From assembly GCF_020594515.1 (NCBI RefSeq), contig NZ_JAJCTH010000004.1, positions 1 through 64,000 on the forward strand: 64,000 bases of DNA, read 5' to 3'. A program made the position numbers and the translations under genes. Below are positions 19,557 to 28,569 of this stretch, piece after piece. This stretch comes from Rhodoferax sp. U2-2l (GTDB taxonomy: Bacteria; Pseudomonadota; Gammaproteobacteria; Burkholderiales; Burkholderiaceae_C). The notes under the pieces are model-generated. The model saw only the letters and a list, made by a program, of their open reading frames with translations, did no database searches and had not been told where the DNA came from. The number at the start of each line of letters is the position of its first letter. Position 1 is the first letter of the stretch.

Positions 19557-21050
19557 ATGAACAACGGCACATTCCTGGCAGCCATTGACCTGGGCTCCAA
19601 CAGCTTTCGGCTGGAAATCGGGCGTTTTGACCACGGGCAGATCCAGCGGGTGGACTACCTGAAGGAGACCGTGCGCCTGGGCAACGGTTTTGACGAGGAA
19701 CGCAACCTGTCGGTCGAAGCCATGACCCGCGGCTGGGATTGCCTGGCGCGGTTTGCCGAGCGGCTGGCGGGCTTTGGCCCGGACCAGGTGCGCGCCGTGG
19801 CCACCCAGACCCTGCGCGAAGCCAAAAACCGCGACGACTTTCTGAAGCGTGGCCGCGAGGTGCTGGGCTTTCCGATTGACGTGATTGCCGGCACCGAAGA
19901 AGCGCGCCTGATCTACCAGGGCGTGGCGCACTTTCTGCCGCAAAGCGCCGAGCGCCGCCTGGTGATCGACATCGGCGGGCGCTCCACCGAACTGGTGCTG
20001 GGCCATGACCTGGACGCCACGCAAACCGCCTCATACCGGGTGGGCAGCGTCACCTGGTCGATGAAATACTTTCCCAAGGGTGAATTCACCGAACAGGCCT
20101 TGTTTCGCGCCGAAGTGGCCGCCCAAGCGGTGCTGGATGAAGCGCTTGCCAGCTACGCGCCCCACCAGTGGGACACGGCCTACGGTGCTTCTGGCACGAT
20201 CGGCGCGGTAGCCGACATTCTGGCGCTGGCGGGCTGGGGCAGTGGTCAGATCACCCGCGAGGGGCTGGACTGGCTGGTCAAATGCCTGTTGCGTGCGGGC
20301 AGCGTTTACCAGGTGCAACTGGAGGGGCTGAAAGAGGACCGCCGCGCGGTGATCGGCGGCGGCGTGAGTGTGCTGCGCGGGCTGATGGACCTGCTGCAGA
20401 TCGACACCCTGCAAGTGGCGCAAGGCGCGCTGCGCCACGGCGTGCTGCAGGAGATGCTGACGCGCGACGCCCACGCCACCGACGCGCGCGACACCTCGGT
20501 GCAGCGCTTGGCCCTCAAATTTGCCGTGGACGCTGGCCAGGCAACCCGGGTCAGCCGGGTGGCGACCCGCCTGCTGGCGCAGGTGTTGCCAGACGACGCG
20601 CCAGACGCCCACGTGCTGCAGCGCAAGCTGCGCTGGGCGGCGGCGCTGCACGAAGTGGGCATGGCCATCTCGAACAGCGACTACCACAAACACGGCGCCT
20701 ACATTCTGGAAAACGCCGATACGGTGGGGTTCAGCCTGCCCGAGTTGCATCGCCTGGGCCTGCTGGTGCTGGGCCACCGTGGCAAGCTGCGCAAGCTGGA
20801 GGCCGACTTTGAAGAGTCCGGCTTTGTGATGCTGCTGCTGGCCATGCGCCTGGCTGTCATCCTGTGCCACGCCCGCCAAGACCCGCAAGACGAGCGCGTG
20901 ACGCTGGCCTACGCGGCCAAACGCCAGCGCTTCACCCTCACTGTGGATGAGGTCTGGGCCTCGGACTACCCGCAGTCAACCCACTTGCTGCGCCAGGAAA
21001 GTCTGGCCTGGCAGAAGATGCCCTGGAGTTTGGAAATGGTGGTGAACTGA
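19557..21050 (+). CDS. ppx: Exopolyphosphatase, Ppx/GppA family
   Basis: Hydrolyses terminal phosphates of polyphosphate (GppA relatives act on pppGpp). The 497-residue protein has an ASKHA ATPase-like fold with AIDLGSNSFRLE near residue 9, IDIGGRSTELV near 140, and a C-terminal HD-type helical domain (LHEVGMAI, HGAYILENAD, GHRGKLRKLE). It ends six bases from the stop of convergent sixA. Its closeness to ppk supports exopolyphosphatase rather than GppA. Confidence 0.9.
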   Translation: MNNGTFLAAIDLGSNSFRLEIGRFDHGQIQRVDYLKETVRLGNGFDEERNLSVEAMTRGWDCLARFAERLAGFGPDQVRAVATQTLREAKNRDDFLKRGREVLGFPIDVIAGTEEARLIYQGVAHFLPQSAERRLVIDIGGRSTELVLGHDLDATQTASYRVGSVTWSMKYFPKGEFTEQALFRAEVAAQAVLDEALASYAPHQWDTAYGASGTIGAVADILALAGWGSGQITREGLDWLVKCLLRAGSVYQVQLEGLKEDRRAVIGGGVSVLRGLMDLLQIDTLQVAQGALRHGVLQEMLTRDAHATDARDTSVQRLALKFAVDAGQATRVSRVATRLLAQVLPDDAPDAHVLQRKLRWAAALHEVGMAISNSDYHKHGAYILENADTVGFSLPELHRLGLLVLGHRGKLRKLEADFEESGFVMLLLAMRLAVILCHARQDPQDERVTLAYAAKRQRFTLTVDEVWASDYPQSTHLLRQESLAWQKMPWSLEMVVN

Positions 21051-21056
21051 GCTGCC

Positions 21057-21533
21057 TCAGATCAGCTCCGGGCTGATCACGGAGACCAGGTGCACGCGTA
21101 GCTCTTGCTCGCGCTGGCGACTGCGCAGCCACCAGACGGCACCTTTGCGGATGTCACACGCGGCCTCATCCACACCCAACAGGCGCGCGGCGATCTGGCC
21201 CAGCATCGGCTGATGGCCCACCAGCAACACCGCGCCTTTGTGCGGCGGGCCGTTTTCAGCGGTCCATTGAATGAAAGCCAAAGCTTCATCGGCATTGGAC
21301 TGCGGCGCTAGCTCGTCGCGGAACTTGAACTTGCGCCCCAGCGCACGCGCGGTCTGCTCGGCCCGCCGCGCCGGGCTGACCAGCACCCGGGTGCTCTCGG
21401 GCAGCTGGCGGTCCAGCCACTTGGCCACGCGGGCCGCCTGGCCCTCGCCCTTGTGGGTGAGAGCGCGCGACAGGTCATCACAGCCGGGCTCGGCGTCAAA
21501 CGCCTGGGCGTGTCGCCAAAGGATCAAATCCAT
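21057..21533 (-). CDS. sixA: SixA-type phosphohistidine phosphatase
   Basis: 158-residue single-domain member of the histidine phosphatase superfamily, with the nucleophile motif RHAQ near residue 7, SPARRAEQTA, and the second catalytic His in VGHQPML. E. coli SixA dephosphorylates phosphohistidines, notably on the nitrogen phosphotransferase protein NPr. It starts 20 bases after the ppk stop, so the two are probably cotranscribed. The link with polyphosphate kinase, itself a phosphohistidine enzyme, is suggestive but unproven. Confidence 0.87.
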   Translation of the reverse strand: MDLILWRHAQAFDAEPGCDDLSRALTHKGEGQAARVAKWLDRQLPESTRVLVSPARRAEQTARALGRKFKFRDELAPQSNADEALAFIQWTAENGPPHKGAVLLVGHQPMLGQIAARLLGVDEAACDIRKGAVWWLRSRQREQELRVHLVSVISPELI

Positions 21534-21553
21534 AGCTTGTCGTCCTTATGCCA

Positions 21554-23716
21554 TCAGGGCTTGGCTGAATAAAGGGCCATCAACCTGGCCTGCGCACCGA
21601 CCGCTGCTTTGGGCTTGGCCGGACTGCGGGGCGGTGTCACTTGGTGGTAGCTGCCATCGGGCGCCATCGTCCAGGCATCGACGTGGTCAGCCAGGTACAT
21701 CGTCAGACACTCGCTGATGATGCGCTGGCGCAAGGCTGCGTCTTCCACCGGCCAGGCCAGCTCCACGCGGCGCAACATGTTGCGGTTCATCCAGTCAGCA
21801 CTCGACAGGTACAAGGTTTCCTCGGCGCCGGTCTGGAAGTAGAACACCCGGGAGTGCTCCAGAAACCGGCCGATGATGCTGCGCACCCGGACGTGCTCGG
21901 TGAAACCCGGCCGCTGTGCCGGCAGCATGCAGGCGCCACGCACGATCAGGTCCACCTCGACACCGGCTTGCGAAGCCCGCGCCAGCGCCTCCATCAGCTT
22001 CTCGTCGGTCAGGCTGTTCATCTTCAGGATGATGCGGCCCGACACGCCGCTGGCCGCGGCCTTGGCGACCTGGTCCACCCGGTCGATCAGGCTGCGCTGC
22101 AGGTGAAACGGCGCCAGGATCAGCTTGTTGAGCTTGGGGATGCGGCTCTGGTTGGCCAGCAGGCCAAACACCGTTTCCATGTCGGCGGTGAGTTTGGGAT
22201 TGGCCGTGAGGTAACTCAGGTCGGTGTAGAGCCGCGCAGTTTTGGGGTTGTAGTTGCCGGTGGACAGGTGCGCGTAGCGGACGATGTTGCGGCCCTCGCG
22301 GCGCGACACCAGCAGCATCTTGGCGTGGGTTTTCAGACCGACGATGCCGTACACCACCTGGGCGCCGATGTATTCAAGCTTTTCCGCCCAGTTGATGTTG
22401 GCTTCTTCGTCAAAGCGCGCTTTGAGCTCCACCACCACGGTGACCTCTTTGCCGCGCTGCACCGCCTGGCGCAGCAGCTCCATCAGCACCGAGTCCGAGC
22501 CGGTGCGGTAAATGGTCTGCTTGATGGCCAGCACATCGGGGTCGTAAACCGCCTCACGCAAAAAGGCCAACACGCCGTCAAAACTCTCGTAGGGCTGGTG
22601 GATCAACACATCGCCCTCGGCCAGGCGCTCGAAGATGGTGGTGTTGGGTGGCAGCTGGCTCGGGTAGCTGGCCTCGTACCGCGGCCACAACCACTTGGGT
22701 TGGTCGATCAGGTCAATCAGCTGGTTCAGACGCACCAGGTTCACCGGGCCATGCACCCGGTACAGGGCGGAGGCGGGCAGCTCAAACTGGCGCAGCAGCA
22801 GGTCCGACAGGTGCTCGACACAGCCCGCCGACACTTCCAGGCGCACCGCCTGGCCGTAATTGCGGTGCACCAGGCCCTGGCGCAACGCGGTGCGCAGGTT
22901 TTTCACATCTTCCTCGTCCACCGACAGATCGGAGTGGCGGGTGACGCGGAACTGCGAAAAATTGCCCACCGTGCGGCCTGGAAACAGTTCTTTCAGGTGG
23001 GTGCGGATCACGCTGGAAATCGACACAAACAGCGTGCGTTTTCCGGACAACTTTTCCGGCAGGCGGATGAAACGCGGCAGGCTGCGCGGCACCTTGACGA
23101 TGGCGATCTCGTTCTCGCGCCCGAACGCATCGTGGCCCGACAGCCGCACGATGAAATTGAGCGACTTGTTGGCCACCTGCGGGAACGGGTGCGACGGGTC
23201 CAGCCCCACGGGCAGCAGCAGCGGACGCACCTCGCGCTCAAAAAACGACTTCACCCAGCGGTGCTGCGCCAGCGTGCGCTCGCCATGCGGCACGATGCGC
23301 ACGCCTTCTTTGGCCAGGGCCGGGATCAGCACATCGTTGTACAGCGCGTATTGCTCTTCGACCAGTGCGTGGGCCGCACGGCTCAGCGACTCCTGCGCTT
23401 GCGCATCGATGGCGTTGAGGTCAGCCTTGGGTTTGGCCAGGCTGGTGTAGAGCGCGGCGCGCACCTCAAAAAACTCGTCCAGATTGGACGACACGATGGT
23501 CAGGTAGCGCAGGCGCTCCAGCAGCGGTACATCGGTCTTTTTCGCCCAGTGCAGCACCCGCGCGTTGAAGGCCAGCAGGCTCACATCGCGGTCAATCCAG
23601 GACGTGTCAACGGGTGCGGGCGCAGGCGCCGCCTTGGGCCGGGCTTTGCGTTTGACGGGTGCGGCGATGGCAGCGGGCACGGGCGGTGCCTCGGGGGTGG
23701 GAGCGGTGTCGGTCAT
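21554..23716 (-). CDS. ppk: Polyphosphate kinase 1
   Basis: Reversibly polymerises the gamma phosphate of ATP into polyphosphate. 720 residues from the ATG at 23716: an N-terminal domain (SLLAFNARVLHWA, SNLDEFFEVR), a middle domain (DPSHPFPQVANKSLN), and two C-terminal domains carrying the autophosphorylated His in GLKTHAKMLL and a second His in YAHLSTGNYNPKTA. The first 40 residues are Ala/Pro/Lys-rich and poorly conserved. The frame is open further to 23947, but that extension is not family-like. A candidate PHO box lies 42 bases upstream. Confidence 0.95.
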   Translation of the reverse strand: MTDTAPTPEAPPVPAAIAAPVKRKARPKAAPAPAPVDTSWIDRDVSLLAFNARVLHWAKKTDVPLLERLRYLTIVSSNLDEFFEVRAALYTSLAKPKADLNAIDAQAQESLSRAAHALVEEQYALYNDVLIPALAKEGVRIVPHGERTLAQHRWVKSFFEREVRPLLLPVGLDPSHPFPQVANKSLNFIVRLSGHDAFGRENEIAIVKVPRSLPRFIRLPEKLSGKRTLFVSISSVIRTHLKELFPGRTVGNFSQFRVTRHSDLSVDEEDVKNLRTALRQGLVHRNYGQAVRLEVSAGCVEHLSDLLLRQFELPASALYRVHGPVNLVRLNQLIDLIDQPKWLWPRYEASYPSQLPPNTTIFERLAEGDVLIHQPYESFDGVLAFLREAVYDPDVLAIKQTIYRTGSDSVLMELLRQAVQRGKEVTVVVELKARFDEEANINWAEKLEYIGAQVVYGIVGLKTHAKMLLVSRREGRNIVRYAHLSTGNYNPKTARLYTDLSYLTANPKLTADMETVFGLLANQSRIPKLNKLILAPFHLQRSLIDRVDQVAKAAASGVSGRIILKMNSLTDEKLMEALARASQAGVEVDLIVRGACMLPAQRPGFTEHVRVRSIIGRFLEHSRVFYFQTGAEETLYLSSADWMNRNMLRRVELAWPVEDAALRQRIISECLTMYLADHVDAWTMAPDGSYHQVTPPRSPAKPKAAVGAQARLMALYSAKP

Positions 23717-23757
23717 GCGGGCCTGGTTCGGTGATCCACGAAGTGTGACGGTTCGGT

Positions 23758-23775
23758 ATGTCATTTTGATGACAA
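23758..23775 (-). promoter_or_regulatory. Candidate PHO box upstream of ppk
   Basis: The minus strand reads TTGTCATCAAAATGACAT: heptamers TTGTCAT (6/7 to consensus) and ATGACAT (5/7) with a 4-base spacer. It also forms a near-perfect inverted repeat (TGTCAT...ATGACA), so another dimeric regulator is possible. Confidence 0.5.
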
Positions 23776-24064
23776 AACTGTGGCGTTGGCAACCGGGCAG
23801 GCGAATCACGCCCGCCCAGCAAACGCCGGGCGACATGTCACGCTGCATTGCGGCACACCTTTGCCAAACGGCAGGACCAGAAAACACGACGGGGGAATCC
23901 CCGCATCGACCAGTTTTGCACGGGTACACAAGCCTCAGCCCCGCCAAATTTCAGCAACAACAAGCGTTCATGGTTGAGGGATTGGCCACGATCCTGGCAC
24001 TGCGATGGTGGCCAGAGCAGCGCACCCTCACACATCGGCGACTTGGATCGCTTGAAAGCGCCCA
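23776..24064. other. Intergenic region between ppk and the PEP-CTERM gene
   Basis: Apart from the PHO-box-like site at one end and the terminator at the other, I see no gene here. Short frames on both strands lack a ribosome-binding site and family resemblance. Confidence 0.5.
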
Positions 24065-24093
24065 CAAAAAAAGGCCCCGAAGGGCCTTCTTTT
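24065..24093 (-). terminator. Intrinsic terminator after the PEP-CTERM gene
   Basis: On the minus strand aaggccc, a four-base loop and gggcctt (24071-24088) are followed by a run of T residues. It begins about 20 bases after the stop codon of the PEP-CTERM gene. Confidence 0.88.
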
Positions 24094-24111
24094 GTCGGTC
24101 GCAGGGTTCGC

Positions 24112-24963
24112 TTACATCTTGCGACGACGAGCCGCAGCTGCCAAGCCCAGCAAACCCAGCGCCATCAGCGCCAAAGAACCGGGTTCGGGCACGTCATTGG
24201 CTTGCGCGGCTGGAGCGACTGCATTGGCCAGGACAGAAACATTGTCGATGCCGGCACCGCTGTTCCAGGGATTGCTGCAGTTCCTGCCCGACGAGCATGT
24301 GGCGCTCTCATCCAGGGAGAACGTGATCCTGTACAAACCGTCCGCCACATTGGCGTACGAGAACGATTCATTCGTATTGGAAGTGAGCACATCCGTCATG
24401 CCAGAGGCCGCATTGGAGATCCGGGACCAGCCACTGTCTACCCACGAAAAGACAGCGAACAGGGCGTCGCCGCCGGCACTTCTTGCATTCTGAGAATTGA
24501 GTGCCCAGTCAAAAGAAACCACGAGATCGGAGAATCCGGACGCTGTATCCAGCGTGAACTCCTGGTAGATGGCATGGATGCCGCCAGCTGTTTCTCCGCC
24601 CACCACACCACTTCTGTCACCCAGCACCGCAAAGGCGTTGGTGGATGTCACAACGGTCTCGGTACGTGGGAACAAACAACTTCCAAACACGACCATTCCG
24701 CAAGTCTTGGTTTTGGTCGAGGTGGGTGTGCCGAAGAAATCGTTGAACCCACCGTTTTCAGCGCTGGATGTATTAATGGCATCGGTATTCAGGCGCGCAC
24801 CGGCCGTGCCAACAGTTGTCCAGGAAGCCATCGATGCACTGGTCGCCGTTCCGAAGCTGCCATTGGTGATCATCTCTACGGGCGCTGCAGCAGCGGGCAA
24901 GGCGAGCCCCAGAGTGGCAGCAGTGAGCGCTACCAGGCGTGATGTTGAGTTGGAGATTTTCAT
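24112..24963 (-). CDS. PEP-CTERM sorting domain protein, exported
   Basis: 283 residues: a signal peptide (positively charged start, then LVALTAATLGLALPAAAAP), a Ser/Thr-rich secreted body of mostly beta type, and a C-terminal sorting signal made of VPEPGSLALMAL, a short hydrophobic helix and the RRRKM basic tail. Such proteins are cut and anchored by exosortase EpsH/XrtA and tend to be associated with exopolysaccharide. No exosortase or polysaccharide genes are in the window. The mature domain has two Cys pairs and no recognised enzyme motif. It is more AT-rich than its neighbours. The start at 24963 gives a normal signal peptide. Confidence 0.85.
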   Translation of the reverse strand: MKISNSTSRLVALTAATLGLALPAAAAPVEMITNGSFGTATSASMASWTTVGTAGARLNTDAINTSSAENGGFNDFFGTPTSTKTKTCGMVVFGSCLFPRTETVVTSTNAFAVLGDRSGVVGGETAGGIHAIYQEFTLDTASGFSDLVVSFDWALNSQNARSAGGDALFAVFSWVDSGWSRISNAASGMTDVLTSNTNESFSYANVADGLYRITFSLDESATCSSGRNCSNPWNSGAGIDNVSVLANAVAPAAQANDVPEPGSLALMALGLLGLAAAARRRKM

Positions 24964-25032
24964 GGCGATTTCGATCAGCTTGATTGTTGGACTATGACAC
25001 CCAAAGCCGGGTGATACATCCACAAAAGCATG

Positions 25033-25096
25033 ATACGTGCCAATACGTATTGAACCGATTTATACCTTATAAATCATATAGTTAAATTTAATCTCC
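25033..25096 (-). promoter_or_regulatory. AT-rich promoter region with ATACGT repeats and palindrome
   Basis: A perfect 12-base palindrome, caatacgtattg (25041-25052), forms part of a direct repeat atacgt-N4-atacgt starting at 25033. Next to it is a strongly AT-rich tract with several TATAAT-like hexamers on the minus strand. This is the likely promoter and operator of the PEP-CTERM gene; the LuxR-type gene 140 bases away is a candidate regulator. Confidence 0.45.
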
Positions 25097-25233
25097 AGCA
25101 CGCATCCGCTGAGCGCTTGCAGCGCATGCCACTTGTTGTCAACGCCAGCAACACGGCCATTTAGCCGTGTGGGCGATCACTGATCTGCCCACAGTCAGCA
25201 CACCGCACAGGCCGTGCAGGGCCTGGTCTGGCA

Positions 25234-26112
25234 TCAAGACGGCGAATGCTGGCGCAGAAAATTGATCAGATCTTGCTGGCGGCGCATGCCGGTGGCCTGA
25301 AACAGGGCGGCCAGGTGGTCGCGGGCGGTGCGCCGGGTGATGCCCATCTTGTCGGCCGCCTCATCCAGGCTATGAAAGGTGAGCAGCAGCCCGGCCAGTT
25401 CGCGCTGACGCGGTGACAGCAGGCGGCGCTCCGGCCAGTACGTGCCGGATGCGCCCGCTGTGACGGCCTGGCCGGGGCGCGCCCTGGCCGCCGCGCTGAC
25501 CAGCACAAATGGCGAGCGATCCGGTTGCTCCACGCGCCGCAAACCCACCTCCACCAAATCGTCATTCAAGTGCAGCACGGTCTGCGCCGTGGGACCAGGG
25601 CGCACTTCAGGGGGCACCAAAACCGCAAAGCCCGTGACAAAGCGCGACTGCAGTGCACGGTCACTGGCACACAGCTGACCGGCGTCCAGTTTGAACCAAC
25701 GCGGATGCTTAAGTTCTGCCGCCCCGGCGGCGTTGGCATGCAACAGATGCCGGTTGACATCACACAACCACGCCGCCACCGGCAAGGCATCCAGCGCAGC
25801 GAGGTAGGTGTCCTGCAAGTAACAACGCACCGTGTGAAGCCCGTGTTCAGACGCCCCGTTGACGGGTATCACGGGGTAAGCACCCTTGCGCAAGACGCCG
25901 TCGTGGGGATGGCATCGCCGGTCCGCCCCCGGACTACAGCGTGCCGACTCGGTATTGCCCGGCGGCTGGACAGATGCCGCGCGTGCAGGAGGTCGATCAG
26001 CGTCACCCACAAATTCGTTCAACGCCTGCCAGGCCGCCCGCCAGCGCTGGGGGTCACTCACAGCGGCGTGGAGTTCGGCGGTCAAGTCATGCAAACGGGG
26101 GTTGGGCAGCAT
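25234..26112 (-). CDS. LuxR-family transcriptional regulator
   Basis: 292 residues. The last 65 form a GerE/LuxR helix-turn-helix (LLSPRQRELAGLLL, SLDEAADKMGITRRTARDHL, ALFQATGMRRQQDLI). The first 220 residues are a poorly conserved sensor region, with a middle part (ALDALPVAAWLCDVNRHLLHAN) reminiscent of a PAS-like fold. There is no receiver domain Asp pocket or autoinducer-binding signature. The gene is oriented like the PEP-CTERM gene and sits upstream of it with about 270 bases between. DNA target and ligand are unknown. Confidence 0.8.
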   Translation of the reverse strand: MLPNPRLHDLTAELHAAVSDPQRWRAAWQALNEFVGDADRPPARAASVQPPGNTESARCSPGADRRCHPHDGVLRKGAYPVIPVNGASEHGLHTVRCYLQDTYLAALDALPVAAWLCDVNRHLLHANAAGAAELKHPRWFKLDAGQLCASDRALQSRFVTGFAVLVPPEVRPGPTAQTVLHLNDDLVEVGLRRVEQPDRSPFVLVSAAARARPGQAVTAGASGTYWPERRLLSPRQRELAGLLLTFHSLDEAADKMGITRRTARDHLAALFQATGMRRQQDLINFLRQHSPS

Positions 26113-26298
26113 ACGGTGGATGTTTTTTTGAAAAATGCGTGTGCCAGTTTAGTCTGGCCGTTTACCCGGATTTCTTGGCCTGTCAACCGCCCCACGCCCC
26201 GGCGGGCTGCGCCCGGAGCTGCAAGGCCAAGGGCTTGAGCGGACCTGGAAAATTTTCACACCATTTTTTGTCACACCACCCTGTCAACGATCCGCACC

Positions 26299-27258
26299 AT
26301 GAAGTTGCGTCCATGCACCTGTGTTTGGGTTTTGTTGGGGGCACTGGCTGGGCTGGCGTCACCGCTGGCTGCGGCAGAGCCTCCGAGCTTGGAGATCATT
26401 GATGCGAAACACATCACGGGTATCCAACGTGTCGCCGTGGCATCGTTCGTGGTGCAGTACGTGGTGGCGCAGGAGGCCACCTCCAAGGGCGGCGCCAGTT
26501 CCGGCATCGACTTCACGGCGCAGCTGTAGCGTGGTCGCCTGCAGGAAACGACGGAAGCGATCTACCAGCAGTTCATTCAAAACGCGCAAGCCGCTGGCCT
26601 GGCGGTGGTCGCGCCGCAAGCGCTGGCCGAGTTGCCGTCGTTCAAGAAGATGGTGGAACTCAGCGCCCCCACACCGCGCGACGAAAGCACCTGGAGCCGT
26701 GGCAAGGGTGGCGGCTACAACAGTGTGATGATGACCCCGAAAGGCTTGCCGCTGGTTTTGCACGGCGACTTTGACCACCTGATGGACGGCTGGTCGTCGG
26801 TGGGGGACCCGACCCTCTCGTTTGCCGGCCGACTTAACTTGTACACAACCAACTGGGCCTATTACGACAAGGATGTGCAAAAGGACCTGGGCGCGGCCAC
26901 CTTGCATGTGCGCCTGTTTGTGCCGCTGGCCGTCACCAGCACCAACACCTGGATGGCTGCCAACTGGCAACGCGACCGCTCCACCACCACCGCCGCGCTG
27001 CGCATTGGCGAGCGACTCAGCCGCTTGTCCGTGGGCCACAACGGCGGCATTGCCAAAATCACCTTGAAGACGTCGCTCTTCATGGATGGGGTGATTGGCG
27101 AAAGCAACACGCCGAAACCCGGGCCGACACTGACGGGTTTTCTGTTTGGCACGACGGACAACTCGGCCAGTTTTTCCCTGAACGTGGACAGCTATTTCAA
27201 AGAGGTGCCCGCCGCTGCCGCCAGCGTGCTGGCCGAGTTCATCCGGCCGCTGCGTTGA
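26299..27258 (+). pseudogene. Secreted protein of unknown function, interrupted by an in-frame TAG
   Basis: One continuous reading frame of 320 codons starts with an ATG and a signal peptide (VWVLLGALAGLASPLAAAEP) and ends at 27258, but has a TAG at 26527-26529 (codon 77). Both sides look coding and fit one protein: the upstream part is a beta-strand-rich start, and the downstream part includes a segment with GDFDHLMDGW and a C-terminal LAEFIRPL. A CAG to TAG change is the simplest explanation. A GTG at 26605 could restart translation but lacks a good ribosome-binding site and would lose the signal peptide. I do not recognise the family. Confidence 0.65.
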
Positions 27259-27375
27259 GGCCGTCAACCGCTGTGCGTTGGGGCAACAGCGGCGATGAAA
27301 AAGGTGTTCACGCACCGCTTGGCCGATGCCGCCAGGGTGAAGGCACCGCCCGATGGCCTTGACAAGCCGCCCTGG

Positions 27376-27936
27376 CTAGTTGGCAACAGGTGCCGGGTAG
27401 CTCACCCGCAGCACCTCAATCTCATCCACCCGGTCAGGCATGACCAGCTTCAACACATCGCCTTCAAACGCTTTGAGCAGGGTGCGGGCGATGGGGGAGA
27501 TCCAGCTCACTTCACCCGCAGCGCTGTTGGCTTCGTCAATGCCGACGATCTTGACGCTGCGCTCCACGCCCGCGTCGTCCACATAGGTCACGGTGGCGCC
27601 AAAAAAGATCTGCGTGTGCCCATGGTGCAGCGCGGGGTCGGCCACCACGGCGATCTCCAGGCGTTTGATCAGGAAGCGGATGCGCCGGTCGATCTCGCGC
27701 AGGCGCTTTTTGCCGTACAGGTAGTCGCCGTTCTCGGAGCGGTCGCCGTTGCTGGCGGCCCAATGCACCGCATCAACGATTTTCGGGCGCTCCACCTCCA
27801 CCAGTTCTTTCAGCTCGGCGCGCAGCGTGGCAAAGCCGTGCGGGGTGATGTAGTTTTTGCCGCCAGCGGGCAGCGGCGGCAGTTGCAGCTCGTCGTCATC
27901 GTCGTTGTCAGACTCTTTGGTGAATGCCTTGCTCAT
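27376..27936 (-). CDS. greB: Transcription elongation factor GreB
   Basis: Stimulates cleavage of backtracked RNA in the polymerase secondary channel. 186 residues with the N-terminal coiled coil (ITPHGFATLRAELKELVEVE, SENGDYLYGKKRLREIDRR) and a C-terminal FKBP-like domain (FFGATVTYVDD, VSWISPIARTLLKAF). SENGDYLYGKK, with the acidic loop, is diagnostic of GreB over GreA. About 25 extra N-terminal residues with an Asp run precede the usual start. The gene is transcribed divergently from the CIA30-like gene, 57 bases apart. Confidence 0.93.
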   Translation of the reverse strand: MSKAFTKESDNDDDDELQLPPLPAGGKNYITPHGFATLRAELKELVEVERPKIVDAVHWAASNGDRSENGDYLYGKKRLREIDRRIRFLIKRLEIAVVADPALHHGHTQIFFGATVTYVDDAGVERSVKIVGIDEANSAAGEVSWISPIARTLLKAFEGDVLKLVMPDRVDEIEVLRVSYPAPVAN

Positions 27937-27993
27937 GGTGTGTTGCTGCCCTGCTTGATGGATGGCCCGGAATGCGCCCACAATGTGCGCATC

Positions 27994-28488
27994 ATGACCC
28001 ACGTTCTCCATCTCGATACTGTAGCTGCCTGCGCGCTGTGGCAACCGATCAACGACCAGGTGATGGGGGGCCTGTCCAGCAGTGGCTTTCGGCTGGACGC
28101 GGCGGGTTGGGCGGTGTTTGAGGGCACCGTGTCGCTGCAGAACAACGAGGGCTTTGCCTCGGTGCGCGCCAACACCCGTGCGCTGGCCCGCGCCGGTGCG
28201 GCGGGTTACCTGCTGCATGTGCTGGGTGATGGCAAGCGCTACAAATTCAACCTGCGTACCGACGACGCGCTGGATGGCCTGACGTACCAGGCCAGTTTTC
28301 AGCCGCCAGCGGGGGTGTGGACCGACATCACCGTGCTGGTGGCAGGCATGACCCCCACCTACCGCGGGCAGCTGGTGCCGCGTGCGCCGCGGCTGCAGCC
28401 CGAGCGCATCCGGCAGGTGGGCTGGATGATTGCCCATGGGCAAGCGGGTCCGTTTGCGCTGGGTATCCGATCGGTGACGGTGTTTTGA
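27994..28488 (+). CDS. CIA30 (NDUFAF1)-like family protein
   Basis: 164 residues matching the bacterial CIA30 family, named after a mitochondrial complex I assembly factor. Typical signals are NDQVMGGLSSSGF near the start, FEGTVSLQNNEGFASVR, GDGKRYKFNLRTDD and a closing IRQVGWMIAH-x9-FALGIRSV. The fold is a galactose-binding-like beta jelly roll. The function in bacteria is not established. The longer open frame to 27295 overlaps greB on the other strand and is not coding-like, so the ATG at 27994 is used. Confidence 0.82.
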   Translation: MTHVLHLDTVAACALWQPINDQVMGGLSSSGFRLDAAGWAVFEGTVSLQNNEGFASVRANTRALARAGAAGYLLHVLGDGKRYKFNLRTDDALDGLTYQASFQPPAGVWTDITVLVAGMTPTYRGQLVPRAPRLQPERIRQVGWMIAHGQAGPFALGIRSVTVF

Positions 28489-28569
28489 CGTTCGCGCGGC
28501 GTTAGTCGAAGCCGACGCGATCGGCACCACCACGGTTGCGCAGCTCTGGCGGGCCATCAGGCAGCAAAC

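Noticed and set aside
21641-23734. Long plus-strand frame opposite ppk
   Set aside because: Same GC-driven artefact; ppk is unmistakable and the antisense product has no domains.
23821-23845. Possible additional PHO half-site (atgtcacgctg)
   Set aside because: Only one heptamer unit, wrong strand and distance for ppk, no second unit in 11-base register.
27295-28488. Extending the CIA30-like protein to a 397-residue form
   Set aside because: The extra 233 codons overlap greB in antisense and do not resemble the family; the ATG at 27994 gives a normal-length protein.
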